Part shown: piece by piece, positions 34,245 through 43,900 of the stretch | Numbering within the stretch: position 1 is the stretch's first letter | Layout: each line of letters begins with the position of its first letter | Assembly (NCBI GenBank): GCA_016840095.1 | Contig: JAEOSZ010000040.1 | Span: forward strand, 42,194-106,193 | DNA from: Candidatus Heimdallarchaeota archaeon | Lineage (GTDB): Archaea; Asgardarchaeota; Heimdallarchaeia; Heimdallarchaeales; Heimdallarchaeaceae | Length of the DNA stretch: 64,000 nucleotides | Reading direction: 5' to 3' | Notes under the pieces: model-generated | Database searches by the model: none | What the model was told of the DNA's origin: nothing | What the model saw: only the letters and a program-made list of their open reading frames with translations | Made by a program: the position numbers and the translations under genes

Positions 34245-37244
34245 ATGTCGAAAAAGAAGAAGAAAAAAACAGAAACACCAGAAGAAGAAATCATATTAAC
34301 ACCTTGGCACAGTTATGACTCAAAGAAAATCTTTGACGAACTGGGCAGTGAAGAAAAAGGACTTTGGGAACATGATGTTGTAAGTCGGTTAGAAAAGTAT
34401 GGTCATAATAAGCTGACTATAACTGAAAAGTTTAAAGTTCTGAAAATGATTGCAGAGCAATTTACAGATTTTCTAGTTCTGCTCTTGATTGCTGCAGGTA
34501 TTATTAGTATTGGTTTCGGTCTTAACCACTATATTCATGCGATTAATGACCCAGATATTCTAAAACCAACTCTTCTAGAACACGGAGAGGAAATCATTGA
34601 TGCAATAGCGATATTTGCGATTGTAATAATTAATGCTGTTATCGGTTTTGTTCAAGATTATCGGTCGAATCAAGCATTGGAAAAACTAAAAGAGTATTTT
34701 GAACAAGATGTTGTTGTTATTAGAGAAGGAAAAGAACAGATTGTTCATAGCAGCGATCTTGTCCCTGGAGATATTGTTAACCTAGAAGTTGGGGATAAGA
34801 TACCTGCAGATTGTAGATTATTAAAAGCAAATAATTTCAAGATTGATGAAGCTCCTCTGACAGGAGAGAGCAATCCTATTACAAAGAATCTCGAAATAGT
34901 CGAAGAAGATTCAAGACTCCATGAACGAAAGAATATGATCTATTCCGGAACTACTTGTGTTTATGGAAGAGGACAAGCAATTGTTGTTGAAACTGGAATG
35001 AGAACTGAGATGGGTAAGATTGCTGAACTCACTCAAGTTAAAGAGGAACTAACTCCTCTTCAACAAGCACTTGATAAATTAGGAAAAGTACTTGGAATCA
35101 TTATTCTAGTTATCTGTGCAGTTGTTATGATTGTAAATGCTTCTTTAGGAGAACCACTTCTAGAAAGTTTTGAAGTAGCTATATCACTAGCAATTTCAGC
35201 GGTTCCTGAAGGATTACCAGCTGCCATTGTAATCACATTAGCAATTGGTGTCTCTAAGATGGCTAAGAAAAACACAATCGTTTCCCGCTTACCAGCTGTT
35301 GAAACACTAGGTTCAGTAGATTACATCTGTAGTGATAAGACTGGAACTCTAACAAGAAACGAGATGACAGTTAAGGAAGTCTGGACGATGCAAGGTAAAA
35401 CAGAAATTGGCGGTTCAGGATATTTACTCGATGGAGATTTCACACAAGATGGAAATGTAATAGATCCAAAGAGTGATAATATCTTAAACCAGCTAATCGA
35501 AACTGTTTATCATTGTAATAATTCAGGTGTTCTTAGAAATGAAGGAAAGATAGATATCAAAGGAGATCCAACAGAAGCAGCTCTTGTAGTTATAGGAGAA
35601 AAAGCAGGATATACTCCTGATATGATAAAGGAAAGAGATCACGAAATTTTCTTCGATTCTGACAGAAAAAGAATGACAACCATTCATGTTGATAATGGAA
35701 AATTATTTGCTTACATGAAAGGAAGTCCCCCCGTAGTACTGACAAGATGCAATTCAGCTATGAGTAACGGTAAAGTCGAGAAAATGACTAAGAAACTGGA
35801 ACAAGAGATTATGGATGCAAACCTGGAGATGTCTACAAGAGCACTAAGAGTACTAGCAGTAGCATACAGGGAAGTTCCTAAAGGTTACGATAAAGAAAAT
35901 GTAGACGAAATAGAGGATGACATGGTTTTCATTGGATTAACAGGAATGATAGATCCAGCAAGACCAGAAGTAAAAGATGCAATAGAAGAATGTAGAATGG
36001 CTGGAATTACAACAGTTATGATAACTGGAGATCAGCAACCAACAGCAATGGCAGTAGCTAAAGAAATTGGTATAATTACTTCTGAGGATGATTTAGTAGT
36101 GAACGGAGATGAATTCTCTCTAATGCCAGATGATGAGCTAAAAGAGATAATAGAGAAAATCAAAGTTTACAGTAGAATGAGTCCAAAAGACAAATACAGA
36201 GTAGTAGAAACATTACAAGAACTAGACCATAGAGTAGCATGCACCGGTGATGGTGTCAACGATGCTCCAGCAATCAAAAAGAGTGACATTGGAGTTGCCA
36301 TGGGGATTACAGGAACAGATGTTACAAAAGAAGTAGCTGATATGGTTATTACAGATGATGCTTTCAATACAATAGTTTCAGCTGTAGAAGAAGGAAGAAA
36401 CATTTTCGAAAACATGAAAAAGTTCATTCGTTATCTCCTTAGTTGTAATTTTGATGAAATCTTCGCAGTTCTAATAGTATTTTCCATATGGCAAGAAATT
36501 CCATTCTTACCATTACAAATTTTATTCCTTAATCTCTTAACAGATGCTTTACCTGCATTAGCACTATCATTTGATCCTTATGATCCTGAATTGATGAAAA
36601 GACCTCCAAGAGGTAAACAATCATCATTTGTAAAAGACATGTATGTCTTTGCATCTATTGCAGGAATTGTTGCATTGGCATGTTCATTAGGAATATTCCT
36701 CTGGGCATTCCTACATTATGCACCAAATGTATATGGATCTGAACATGATATTGGTGCTATTGGCAAAACATTCTATGATTGGGCAGTATTAGATGCAAAT
36801 AACCTAGCTCAAACAGGAGAATTTACCATGTTTTCAACGGAATATTGGACATTTCTGCATGATCAAGTTAGACATTATGTAGTCTCTTACTCGCAAATGC
36901 TTGCTTTTATAGCTACCTTATCATTCGAACTATGGTTTGTCTTTATTGCAAGAAATGATAATCAAACTTCTCTAATAAAATCCAGGCCCTTTAAGAATAA
37001 ATACTTGATAGGTGCAGTCTTACTATCTTGGTTCTTATTAGTTGGAGCAGTTTATCTACCATCTACACAAGCAATATTTACAGGATTTAAATTACATACT
37101 TATAAGATAACGTTAACTGATTGGGGAGCAATAATGGCTTTCACACTAGGATTCTGTTTGTTTGCGGAACTTATGAGATACGTGTTTAGAACAAGAGCAT
37201 TCAAGAGTTTAGTTTCTAGATTTGGAGCAGCTGATTTAGCATAG
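34245..37244 (+). CDS. P-type Ca2+-transporting ATPase (SERCA-like, type IIA)
   Basis: 999 residues with all P-type landmarks: LTGES actuator motif, PEGLPA in helix 4, SDKTGTLTRN phosphorylation site, KGDPTEAAL in the nucleotide domain, MITGDQ and TGDGVNDAPAIKKSDIG. The ion ligands match SERCA at both Ca2+ sites: PEGLPA Glu (M4), CNFDEI Asn and Glu (M5) and NLLTDALP Asn, Thr and Asp (M6). Na,K- and PMR1-type pumps differ at these places. It should export Ca2+ using ATP. AAGGTG lies 5 nt before the ATG as a ribosome-binding site, so this gene has a leader, unlike many neighbours. The C-terminal helices are complete. Confidence 0.93.
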   Translation: MSKKKKKKTETPEEEIILTPWHSYDSKKIFDELGSEEKGLWEHDVVSRLEKYGHNKLTITEKFKVLKMIAEQFTDFLVLLLIAAGIISIGFGLNHYIHAINDPDILKPTLLEHGEEIIDAIAIFAIVIINAVIGFVQDYRSNQALEKLKEYFEQDVVVIREGKEQIVHSSDLVPGDIVNLEVGDKIPADCRLLKANNFKIDEAPLTGESNPITKNLEIVEEDSRLHERKNMIYSGTTCVYGRGQAIVVETGMRTEMGKIAELTQVKEELTPLQQALDKLGKVLGIIILVICAVVMIVNASLGEPLLESFEVAISLAISAVPEGLPAAIVITLAIGVSKMAKKNTIVSRLPAVETLGSVDYICSDKTGTLTRNEMTVKEVWTMQGKTEIGGSGYLLDGDFTQDGNVIDPKSDNILNQLIETVYHCNNSGVLRNEGKIDIKGDPTEAALVVIGEKAGYTPDMIKERDHEIFFDSDRKRMTTIHVDNGKLFAYMKGSPPVVLTRCNSAMSNGKVEKMTKKLEQEIMDANLEMSTRALRVLAVAYREVPKGYDKENVDEIEDDMVFIGLTGMIDPARPEVKDAIEECRMAGITTVMITGDQQPTAMAVAKEIGIITSEDDLVVNGDEFSLMPDDELKEIIEKIKVYSRMSPKDKYRVVETLQELDHRVACTGDGVNDAPAIKKSDIGVAMGITGTDVTKEVADMVITDDAFNTIVSAVEEGRNIFENMKKFIRYLLSCNFDEIFAVLIVFSIWQEIPFLPLQILFLNLLTDALPALALSFDPYDPELMKRPPRGKQSSFVKDMYVFASIAGIVALACSLGIFLWAFLHYAPNVYGSEHDIGAIGKTFYDWAVLDANNLAQTGEFTMFSTEYWTFLHDQVRHYVVSYSQMLAFIATLSFELWFVFIARNDNQTSLIKSRPFKNKYLIGAVLLSWFLLVGAVYLPSTQAIFTGFKLHTYKITLTDWGAIMAFTLGFCLFAELMRYVFRTRAFKSLVSRFGAADLA

Positions 37245-37246
37245 CT

Positions 37247-37285
37247 CTCTTCTTTCTTTTCTTTTTATTTTTCAAATTTTTTTTT
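37247..37285 (+). terminator. T-rich 3' end after the Ca2+ ATPase gene
   Basis: Pyrimidine-rich DNA with T runs up to nine bases follows the stop at once, the usual archaeal oligo-T termination signal. No stem is needed or seen. Confidence 0.5.
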
Positions 37286-37355
37286 ACTTGTTTACAAAAT
37301 CTTTTTATTGAAAAAATATTGACTTTAAACATTCAGAATAGTTCGGTTGGATAAA

Positions 37356-37970
37356 ATGAATTATGATTTGAAAGACTTTCCAGTGATTATTCTAGCAGCT
37401 GGAGATTCAACCCGAACTGGTATTCCTAAAGGACTTTTAGATTATAATGGAACACCTTTTCTTTCACATCAATTACTTTTGTTACTAGATATAGGTTTTA
37501 AAAATCTGATTGTTGTTTTAGGTAAGGATGCAGAACAGTACAAAGCTGAAATAAGACAATTAAATCACTTAACTGTCTGTATAAATACACAACCAGAGAG
37601 AGGACCTTTTTCATCTATACAATGTGGTCTACAGGAAATAGATGCTGGAGAACAAAATGGTCCTTTCATTTTACCTGCAGATGTTCCTTGTCCTGAAAAA
37701 GAAGTATGGGTCAAGTTGATAGAAGGTTTGAACTCTTCTGAAACATTAGTAACGATTCCTGAATTTAATGAAAGACGAGGACATCCTGTACTTATTTCTG
37801 CGGAATTCAAAAACTACTTGTTGGAATGTGAATCAGATTCTCGTTTAGACTTTGAAATAAATAAACAAAAAGAATTGCAGAAGGCAAAGATTATATCTGT
37901 AAACGATAAGAAAATTACACTCAATATTAATACTCTTGAAGATTGGGAAGCTTTTAAGGTGATGAAATGA
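37356..37970 (+). CDS. MocA/MobA-like molybdenum cofactor nucleotidyltransferase
   Basis: About 204 residues from ATG 37356 (a TTG lies 9 nt upstream). The N-terminus VIILAAGDSTRTGIPKGLL is the NTP-binding loop LAAGxSxRxGxxK of MobA/MocA transferases, and FILPADVPCPEKEVW is the metal-binding Asp region followed by RGHPVLIS. MocA-type enzymes add CMP to the molybdopterin of xanthine-dehydrogenase-class enzymes. The stop overlaps the start of the fused Mo hydroxylase gene (ATGA), so the two are translationally coupled and the pairing supports the assignment. In E. coli the same type of gene (ygfJ/mocA) sits by xdhD. Confidence 0.85.
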   Translation: MNYDLKDFPVIILAAGDSTRTGIPKGLLDYNGTPFLSHQLLLLLDIGFKNLIVVLGKDAEQYKAEIRQLNHLTVCINTQPERGPFSSIQCGLQEIDAGEQNGPFILPADVPCPEKEVWVKLIEGLNSSETLVTIPEFNERRGHPVLISAEFKNYLLECESDSRLDFEINKQKELQKAKIISVNDKKITLNINTLEDWEAFKVMK

Positions 37971-40606
37971 ATGTAACTTTTACTCTTAATGGAAAAGAAA
38001 CAACAGTCGAATATGAAGAGGGAATGAGTGTTTTAGATGTTCTACGAGAAGTATGTCTGATTAAGAGCTGTAAAGATGGATGCTCAGGTCAAGGTTTCTG
38101 TGGAGCATGTACAGTTCTCATTAATGGAAAAGCCATGATGTCTTGTAGACAAAAACCCGAATCAATTGAGGGTAAGGAAATTGTCACTATTGAAGGACTT
38201 AGGAAAGAAGAGCAAGAGATAATTTCTAAATCTATGGTTAAAGAAGGTGCAATCCAGTGTGGTTTTTGTACTCCTGGAATTGTAATGAGGATCAAAAGTT
38301 TTCTTGACCAAAACCCAATTTCAACAAGAGAAGAGAAAGCAAGAGCAATCACAAGCAATTTGTGTAGATGTACTGGTTATCAGAGAATAGTAGATGCAAT
38401 TGAGACAGCAGAAAAACACTGGCAGAGTAAAGATACTAATATCTCAGGTCCACCAAGAAGAAATGAGTTCTTTGGTGAACAACATGGATTTTCTAGAGAA
38501 TTCGAACCCAAAAAAGATGGTGTAGGATCAAGTGCTCCCAGATACCGTGGAATAGATATGGCACTAGGTGAGAAGCCATACATAGCAGATATGGAAAAGG
38601 AAAATATGCTTCATGGAGCTTTACTTTTGAGTAAATATCCACGTGCCAAAGTTCTAAAGATTGATACTTCTGAAGCTGAAAATGGTTGTGGTGTTGTAAG
38701 AATATTCACTGCACCAGATGTTCCAGGTAAAAGAATAATTGGTCATATAATACCCGATTGGCCAGTGTTTGTTGCAGAAGGAGAAATAACTAGATATGTT
38801 GGTGATGTTCTTGCTATGGTTGTTGCTGATTCGATGCTACACGCAAGAGCCGCTCTAGAGAAGATAAATATAGAATATGAAATCTTGGAACTAGTTGATG
38901 ATCCTATCAAAGCATTAGCAGAAGATGCTATAAAAATCCATGAAAAAGGAAATCTTTTAGGTCATACTTTCTTTGGAAGAGGAGATGTAGATGACGCTCT
39001 TAGTAAATCAAAATATGTGATTAAACATCAATTCAAGACTCAAAGAATTGAACATGCTTTCATGGAGGTAGAAAGCTCTCTTGCAGTTCCAACTGAAAAT
39101 GGAATTCATGTTTATAGTCAAGGACAAGGAGTGCATGAAGATCAAAGACAGATTGCAGAAGTACTTGGTCTTGAAACTGGAAATGTTATTGTGGAATTAG
39201 TAACTAATGGAGGAGCTTTTGGTGGTAAGGAGGATCTCAGCTGTCAAGCACAAACAGCTATTGCTTCGTTCTTGTTGAAAAAACCAGTTAAAACAGTATT
39301 AACTAGAGAGCAGTCACTTTTGATGCATGTTAAACGTCATCCTATGACCATGAACTATGAAGTTGGAGCAGATGAAAATGGTAAGCTAACAGCTGTAAGA
39401 ATGAAACTCATTGCAGATACTGGTGCATATGCTTCTGTTGGAGCTAAAGTTGTAGAACGTGCAGCTGGACATTGCTGTGGTCCATACTATGTTCCCAATG
39501 TAGATGTTGACGCAAAAGCTGTCTATACCAACAATCCTGTTTGTGGAGCGATGAGAGGTTTTGGAGTCAATCAAACTTCTTTTGCCATGGAAACTTGTTT
39601 GAATTTAATTTCTCAAAAAATGAGAGAAGATGGTTTAGAAATAGATGATTTTGATATAAGGGAAAGGAATATTCTCAAGGATGGTCAAAGATTCGCAACA
39701 GGACAAAAAATGACACCAACTGTAGTTGGAATGCAAAAATGCTTAGATGTTGTAAAAGATGCATACAAATCATCTACAGTTCCTACTGGGATAGCATGTG
39801 GTATAAAGAACACTGGTATTGGAAATGGACTTGAAGATACAGGAAGAGTTTTGATAAAGGTTTTAGAAGATGAAACAATTGAGATCTTAACTGGTTTTAC
39901 AGAAATGGGTCAGGGGCTTTTTACTATTTTATCACAAGTTGTTTCTGAATTAACAGATATTCCTTTGTCTAAAATGAGCATAAAATCTATTAGTTATCCA
40001 AAAACTAAATGTGGGATGACAACTGCTTCAAGAGCAACAGCTCTAGATTCTATGGCTGCAAAGAAGGCTGCTGAAAAGCTTGTAAAAGCTCTTGAATCTA
40101 AAACTCTCAAAGAGTTAAAAGGACAAGAATTTCATGGAGAGTATATAACCAATTTTACAGTTAAACCTGGAACACCAATCGATAATCCAGTTACACATCT
40201 AACTTTCAGTTATGCTGTTCAAGTTGCTTTTCTTGACGAAAAAGGAAACCTGAAGAAAATGATTGCTGCACATGATGTTGGAAAAGTAATGAATCCTATG
40301 GCTTGTGCTGGTCAGATTGAAGGCGGAATCCATATGGGTTTAGGTCATACTCTTTCTGAAAGTTTTCCATCAACCAAAGGAGTTCCAAATTCTTTGAAAA
40401 TGAGAGATTTGCAGATAGTAAAAGCAAGAGACACTCCAGAAGTAGAAGTTATACTTGTTGAGGTTCCAGAAGATATTGGAGGATTTGGATCTAAAGGAGT
40501 AGGAGAGATTGGTCTAGTTCCTACAGCTGGAGCAGTTGCAGGTGCCTTGTATAAATTTGATAATAAACCCCGTTTCTCTCTACCATTATTGAGAAAAGAA
40601 AAATAA
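37967..40606 (+). CDS. Fused [2Fe-2S] / molybdopterin xanthine-dehydrogenase-type hydroxylase (XdhD-like)
   Basis: 879 residues. Residues 1-160 form the iron-sulfur part: plant-type cluster CSGQGFCGAC...SC and second cluster CGFCTPG...NLCRCTGY. The remainder is the Mo-cofactor part with VTNGGAFGGKED, VCGAMRGFGVNQ and, near the C-terminus, GSKGVGEIGL with the catalytic Glu. There is no FAD domain. This two-in-one form equals E. coli XdhD and the selenium-dependent xanthine/purine hydroxylases. It should oxidise a purine or similar heterocycle; which one cannot be read. Gene context (mocA, carbamate kinase, YgeW-like, hydantoinase) matches the bacterial purine-catabolic cluster. The start is fixed by the ATGA overlap. 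Confidence 0.9.
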   Translation: MNVTFTLNGKETTVEYEEGMSVLDVLREVCLIKSCKDGCSGQGFCGACTVLINGKAMMSCRQKPESIEGKEIVTIEGLRKEEQEIISKSMVKEGAIQCGFCTPGIVMRIKSFLDQNPISTREEKARAITSNLCRCTGYQRIVDAIETAEKHWQSKDTNISGPPRRNEFFGEQHGFSREFEPKKDGVGSSAPRYRGIDMALGEKPYIADMEKENMLHGALLLSKYPRAKVLKIDTSEAENGCGVVRIFTAPDVPGKRIIGHIIPDWPVFVAEGEITRYVGDVLAMVVADSMLHARAALEKINIEYEILELVDDPIKALAEDAIKIHEKGNLLGHTFFGRGDVDDALSKSKYVIKHQFKTQRIEHAFMEVESSLAVPTENGIHVYSQGQGVHEDQRQIAEVLGLETGNVIVELVTNGGAFGGKEDLSCQAQTAIASFLLKKPVKTVLTREQSLLMHVKRHPMTMNYEVGADENGKLTAVRMKLIADTGAYASVGAKVVERAAGHCCGPYYVPNVDVDAKAVYTNNPVCGAMRGFGVNQTSFAMETCLNLISQKMREDGLEIDDFDIRERNILKDGQRFATGQKMTPTVVGMQKCLDVVKDAYKSSTVPTGIACGIKNTGIGNGLEDTGRVLIKVLEDETIEILTGFTEMGQGLFTILSQVVSELTDIPLSKMSIKSISYPKTKCGMTTASRATALDSMAAKKAAEKLVKALESKTLKELKGQEFHGEYITNFTVKPGTPIDNPVTHLTFSYAVQVAFLDEKGNLKKMIAAHDVGKVMNPMACAGQIEGGIHMGLGHTLSESFPSTKGVPNSLKMRDLQIVKARDTPEVEVILVEVPEDIGGFGSKGVGEIGLVPTAGAVAGALYKFDNKPRFSLPLLRKEK

Positions 40607-40610
40607 AAGA

Positions 40611-40631
40611 ATTGAAGAACTAATCTTCAAT
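40611..40631. terminator. Bidirectional hairpin between the Mo hydroxylase and carbamate kinase genes
   Basis: ATTGAAGA and TCTTCAAT (8 bp perfect) enclose ACTAA, midway between two convergent stop codons (40606 and 40639). It can end transcripts from both sides. Confidence 0.6.
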
Positions 40632-40638
40632 AATATTT

Positions 40639-41595
40639 CTATGGAACAATTCTAGTTCCTGTTTCACCTTTCAAAGCACGACCTATGTTTTCAGGATTGG
40701 TGATTAAAGCTTCTTTGCCACCCTGTTCTAAAAATCCAACAATAGCTTTAATTTTTGGTTCCATAGATCCTTTTGCGAAGTGAGTTCCTTCATCAAGATA
40801 TTTCTTTGCTTCTGCAACTGTCATTTGGTCTATATCAACTTGATTTGGTTTACCAAAATTCAAAGCAACTTTTTCAACAGCAGTTGAAATCAATAGCATA
40901 TCAGCATCAATCTTATTAGCTAGGAATGCTGATGCAAAATCCTTGTCAATAACAGCTGCAGTTCCAATGATTCCATCATCTGTTTGAATAACAGGAATAC
41001 CACCACCACCTACAGTAATTGTGATTACACCTGCAGCAATCAAAGCTTTAACAGCTTCCAATTCCATTATCTCTACTGGTAATGGGGAAGGTACTACTCT
41101 ACGCCAACCACGACCTGAATCTTCAACAACATTCCACCCTAATGATTCCTTTCTTTGTTCTGCTTCATCTGCTTCCATGAAAGTTCCTATAGGTTTAGTA
41201 GGTTTTAGAAAAGCAGGATCAGTAGGATCTACTCTGACTTGAGTAACCACTGTAGTTACTGGTTTGACTATTCCTCTTATTTTGAGCTCGTTCTGGATAT
41301 TTTGCTGCAATGCATATCCTATAGCACCTTGACTATCAGCTCCACAAACATCAAGAGGTAATTCATGCATACCTTCAACCTTATGAGCAATTTCACTTCG
41401 GCGTAGAATGAATCCAACTTGAGGTCCATTACCATGACCTATAGCAATATCCCATCCTGCTTCAATCATATCTACCATGTGATATGCAGTTTCTTTGGCA
41501 GCTTTGTATTGGTCTTGTACAGTTTGATGTTGCTTATCTTTTATTAGTGAATTACCACCTATAGCAACAACTGCTACTTTCTTTCCTTCAGACAT
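40639..41595 (-). CDS. arcC: Carbamate kinase
   Basis: About 318 residues from ATG 41595 (a GTG 9 nt upstream is possible). The amino-acid-kinase fold is clear: VAIGGNSLIKDKQHQTVQDQ, AIGHGNGPQVGFILRRSE, LPLDVCGADSQGAIGY, TVGGGGIPV and VIDKDFASAFLA. Carbamate kinase makes ATP from carbamoyl phosphate and ADP in fermentative pathways. In this neighbourhood, with two transcarbamylases and a hydantoinase, it is the expected ATP-yielding last step (YqeA in the E. coli cluster). It is on the minus strand like the transcarbamylases but separated by a GNAT gene. Confidence 0.93.
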   Translation of the reverse strand: MSEGKKVAVVAIGGNSLIKDKQHQTVQDQYKAAKETAYHMVDMIEAGWDIAIGHGNGPQVGFILRRSEIAHKVEGMHELPLDVCGADSQGAIGYALQQNIQNELKIRGIVKPVTTVVTQVRVDPTDPAFLKPTKPIGTFMEADEAEQRKESLGWNVVEDSGRGWRRVVPSPLPVEIMELEAVKALIAAGVITITVGGGGIPVIQTDDGIIGTAAVIDKDFASAFLANKIDADMLLISTAVEKVALNFGKPNQVDIDQMTVAEAKKYLDEGTHFAKGSMEPKIKAIVGFLEQGGKEALITNPENIGRALKGETGTRIVP

Positions 41596-41700
41596 CGGTA
41601 TCACATTCCTTCAATTATGTAGTTTAAATATTTCGTTTTAGGACTAACTGAGTTAGGGGTTACTAGAAATTCTTATAATTTCAAAATTAAACCTTACTAG

Positions 41701-42561
41701 TTGAATAGAATGTTACATGAATTAGAAGAAAATGAGTTCTACCAAGTTAAAAAACTATTTTCCAGTTTAGCTGAACATCAATTAATGTTGGTTTCAGTGT
41801 TAGAAGGAAACCAATATGGTAGGATATTTGTTGATGATAAAGAAAATCCTGGTTCTGGTTTTGTTCATCTAGGAAAAGTTTTTTTCTTTTTTGCGGGATC
41901 TTCAAAAAACAATGAATTCAATTGTGATTTGAAAGAAATTCTCGGAAATGATATATTTCCAAATTATAAGGAAGACTACAAATATATCTTTATGTTCTAT
42001 GAACAAGAATGGAGGGATGCAATCAAAGATATATTTGACGGAAAAGTATCGACTGGAGAGGAAGTATACCACACTTTAAGTAGAAATGAAAGGAAAGAAT
42101 GGAATTCTACTTTATCACAAGATTTCAGCATTAAAAGAGTGAATAGAGAATTTATTGAAAACAAATCTAATGAAATTCCAGAAGAAATCAGAATTGAATG
42201 GTGGCTTTCAGATAATAAGAACTCGTTAGATGAATTTTATAATAGAAGATTTGCATTTGCAGTAGTTTATCAAGAGAAACTTGTTGTTGGTTTCTGTTAT
42301 TGCAGTTATATCTCAAATAACTTGAGTAGGTGTGATCTTGGGATAACAACAAAATCAGATTTTCAAAGAAAAGGATTAGGGAAGAATCTTTTATTTCATA
42401 CATTAGAACACTGTTGGGAATTAGGAGTCAACACAGTTGAATGGCATACTACAGAAGATAATATTGCAAGTATTAAGTTGGCAGAATCTGCTGGTTTCAA
42501 ATTTAATAGAAAATTACCCATGTGTTTTGGAAACTGGGAGTTAAGTAGACCTAATTCATAA
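41701..42561 (+). CDS. GNAT-family acetyltransferase
   Basis: 286 residues from a TTG start. The C-terminal half (residues about 170-280) is a GNAT domain: CDLGITTKSDFQRKGLGKNLL holds the acetyl-CoA pyrophosphate loop QxxGxG, and NIASIKLAESAGFKFN is the typical C-terminal helix. The N-terminal 150 residues show no known motif but fit the DUF-type domain often attached to GNATs that modify small molecules. The gene is inserted on the plus strand within an otherwise minus-strand catabolic group. The acceptor is unknown. Confidence 0.75.
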   Translation: MNRMLHELEENEFYQVKKLFSSLAEHQLMLVSVLEGNQYGRIFVDDKENPGSGFVHLGKVFFFFAGSSKNNEFNCDLKEILGNDIFPNYKEDYKYIFMFYEQEWRDAIKDIFDGKVSTGEEVYHTLSRNERKEWNSTLSQDFSIKRVNREFIENKSNEIPEEIRIEWWLSDNKNSLDEFYNRRFAFAVVYQEKLVVGFCYCSYISNNLSRCDLGITTKSDFQRKGLGKNLLFHTLEHCWELGVNTVEWHTTEDNIASIKLAESAGFKFNRKLPMCFGNWELSRPNS

Positions 42562-42585
42562 AAGTAAGATTGTGTGATTACTCAT

Positions 42586-42765
42586 TTAATTTAAATGACT
42601 ATTAAAACATCTTCTACATTTGTAACAAAAAGTATCATCTGAGTTTAATTTAATTCCACATACAGGACATTTTTTTTCGTTCATCCTTCTTGTTCTATTG
42701 AAAGTGTCAGTCTTGTAGTTAAGGTTCTGTTCTTTTCTAATCTTTGAAAGATATTTTCTTGCCAA
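42586..42765 (-). CDS. 59-residue zinc-ribbon protein
   Basis: A short gene in the 351-nt gap between 42561 and 42913. Reading from TTG 42765 gives a basic N-terminal part (ARKYLSKIRKEQNLNYK) and a zinc knuckle pair CPVCG...CYKCRRC near the C-terminus. The TTG has a strong GAGGAG ribosome-binding site 6 nt upstream, which decides this start over the ATG at 42684 that would leave only 32 residues. Its C-terminal stop lies 25 nt from the convergent GNAT stop. The rest of the gap is AT-rich and shows only the hairpin at 42896. Function is unknown; it may be co-transcribed with the transcarbamylases. Confidence 0.6.
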   Translation of the reverse strand: MARKYLSKIRKEQNLNYKTDTFNRTRRMNEKKCPVCGIKLNSDDTFCYKCRRCFNSHLN

Positions 42766-42895
42766 GTAGTTCTCCTCTTTTCAAATTAAAAAATTTGATT
42801 CAACTATTTCCATTTCAATTATAGAAAAAATACTAATAAATCACTAGATTTTACAAAAATTCTTTTGAAAAATTAAATCTAGAAAAAGAGTTATT

Positions 42896-42913
42896 GGAGA
42901 AATTTAATTCTCC
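42896..42913 (-). terminator. Hairpin at the end of the YgeW-like gene
   Basis: GGAGAA and TTCTCC (6 bp) around ATTTAA, immediately at the minus-strand stop codon. It is weaker than the other hairpins in the window. Confidence 0.4.
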
Positions 42914-43893
42914 TATTTCATTGTTAGAGCCATAACTGCTTTTTGAGCATGCATCCTGTTTTCAGCTTGATCAAAAACAACTGATTGAGGACCATCCATA
43001 ACTTCACTTGTGACTTCAACATCACGATCAGCAGGTAATGGGTGCATGTAAATAGCATCTTTGTGAGCTAATGCCATCTTCTTTGAATCAGTTATCCAAT
43101 CCTTGTACTTGTCTTGGATTTTCTTACCTTCTTCTGGATCATTAGTTGTTAGTAAAGGTCCCCAAGATTTTGCATAAACTATTTCTGCATCTTTAAAACC
43201 CTCTTCCATGCTGTCGACTACTTCGAACTTACTACCAAACTTATCAGCTTGTTCTTGAGCTTGTTTCATGATTTCAGGCATCAATTTGAATTCAGGAGGA
43301 TGTGCTAAAGTAACATCTAATCCAAATCTAGGCATCTGTAGAATTAATGATTGTGGAACAGAAATTGGTTTCAAGTATGATGAAGCATAAGCCCATGAAA
43401 CCACCATCTTTTTGCCTTTCAAATCACGACCCTTTTTCTCAATGATTGTCATGATATCAGCTAAGCACTGATGAGGATGATAAACATCACACTGCATATT
43501 CAATACTGGTGAGCGAGATGCAGATGCTACATGATTGATGTACTTGTTACCTATACCCCAATCACAGTGTCTAATTGCAATTCCATCAAAATATCTGCCA
43601 AGGATTTCTCCTAGTTCTTTTTCAGTGTCTCCATGAGAAACTTGAGTAGTACGACTCTCCATAAACGCAGCGTGACCTCCTAGCTGTGCCATACCAGCTT
43701 CAAATGAGGCTCGAGTACGTGTGCTGGAGAAGAAGAAAAGCATACAAAGGGTCTTATCTAGAAGAAGAGCATGTCTTTCACCTAGAGCTCTTCTTTTCTT
43801 AAGATCCCAAGCAACATCTAAGATGGTTTCGACTTCTTCTTTGGTGAAATCTAAGTCACCGATTAAATCTCGACCACGTAAATCAGATTGCAT
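42913..43893 (-). CDS. YgeW-like knotted carbamoyltransferase
   Basis: About 326 residues from ATG 43893, which has GGGTGA overlapping the stop of the upstream gene 7 nt away; a longer start at 43917 would overlap that gene. FFFSSTRTRASFE binds carbamoyl phosphate, YHPHQCLADIMTI and MHPLPADRD complete the active site. The stretch SWAYASSYLKPISVPQ with RFGLDVTLAHP and SMEEGFKDAEIVYAKSWGP is very close to what I recall of E. coli YgeW, including the proline-rich loop of knotted transcarbamylases. Bacterial YgeW works in anaerobic purine breakdown, probably releasing carbamoyl phosphate from a ureido compound. The substrate here is inferred from context. Confidence 0.85.
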   Translation of the reverse strand: MQSDLRGRDLIGDLDFTKEEVETILDVAWDLKKRRALGERHALLLDKTLCMLFFFSSTRTRASFEAGMAQLGGHAAFMESRTTQVSHGDTEKELGEILGRYFDGIAIRHCDWGIGNKYINHVASASRSPVLNMQCDVYHPHQCLADIMTIIEKKGRDLKGKKMVVSWAYASSYLKPISVPQSLILQMPRFGLDVTLAHPPEFKLMPEIMKQAQEQADKFGSKFEVVDSMEEGFKDAEIVYAKSWGPLLTTNDPEEGKKIQDKYKDWITDSKKMALAHKDAIYMHPLPADRDVEVTSEVMDGPQSVVFDQAENRMHAQKAVMALTMK

Positions 43894-43900
43894 TAAGTCT

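Noticed and set aside
37967..40606. Possible selenocysteine codon in the fused Mo hydroxylase
   Set aside because: The frame has no internal TGA; selenium, if present, would be a labile cofactor ligand, which sequence cannot show.
41605..41700. Possible tRNA or small RNA between carbamate kinase and the GNAT gene
   Set aside because: No cloverleaf, no conserved T-loop or promoter boxes; no tRNA was found in any gap of the window.
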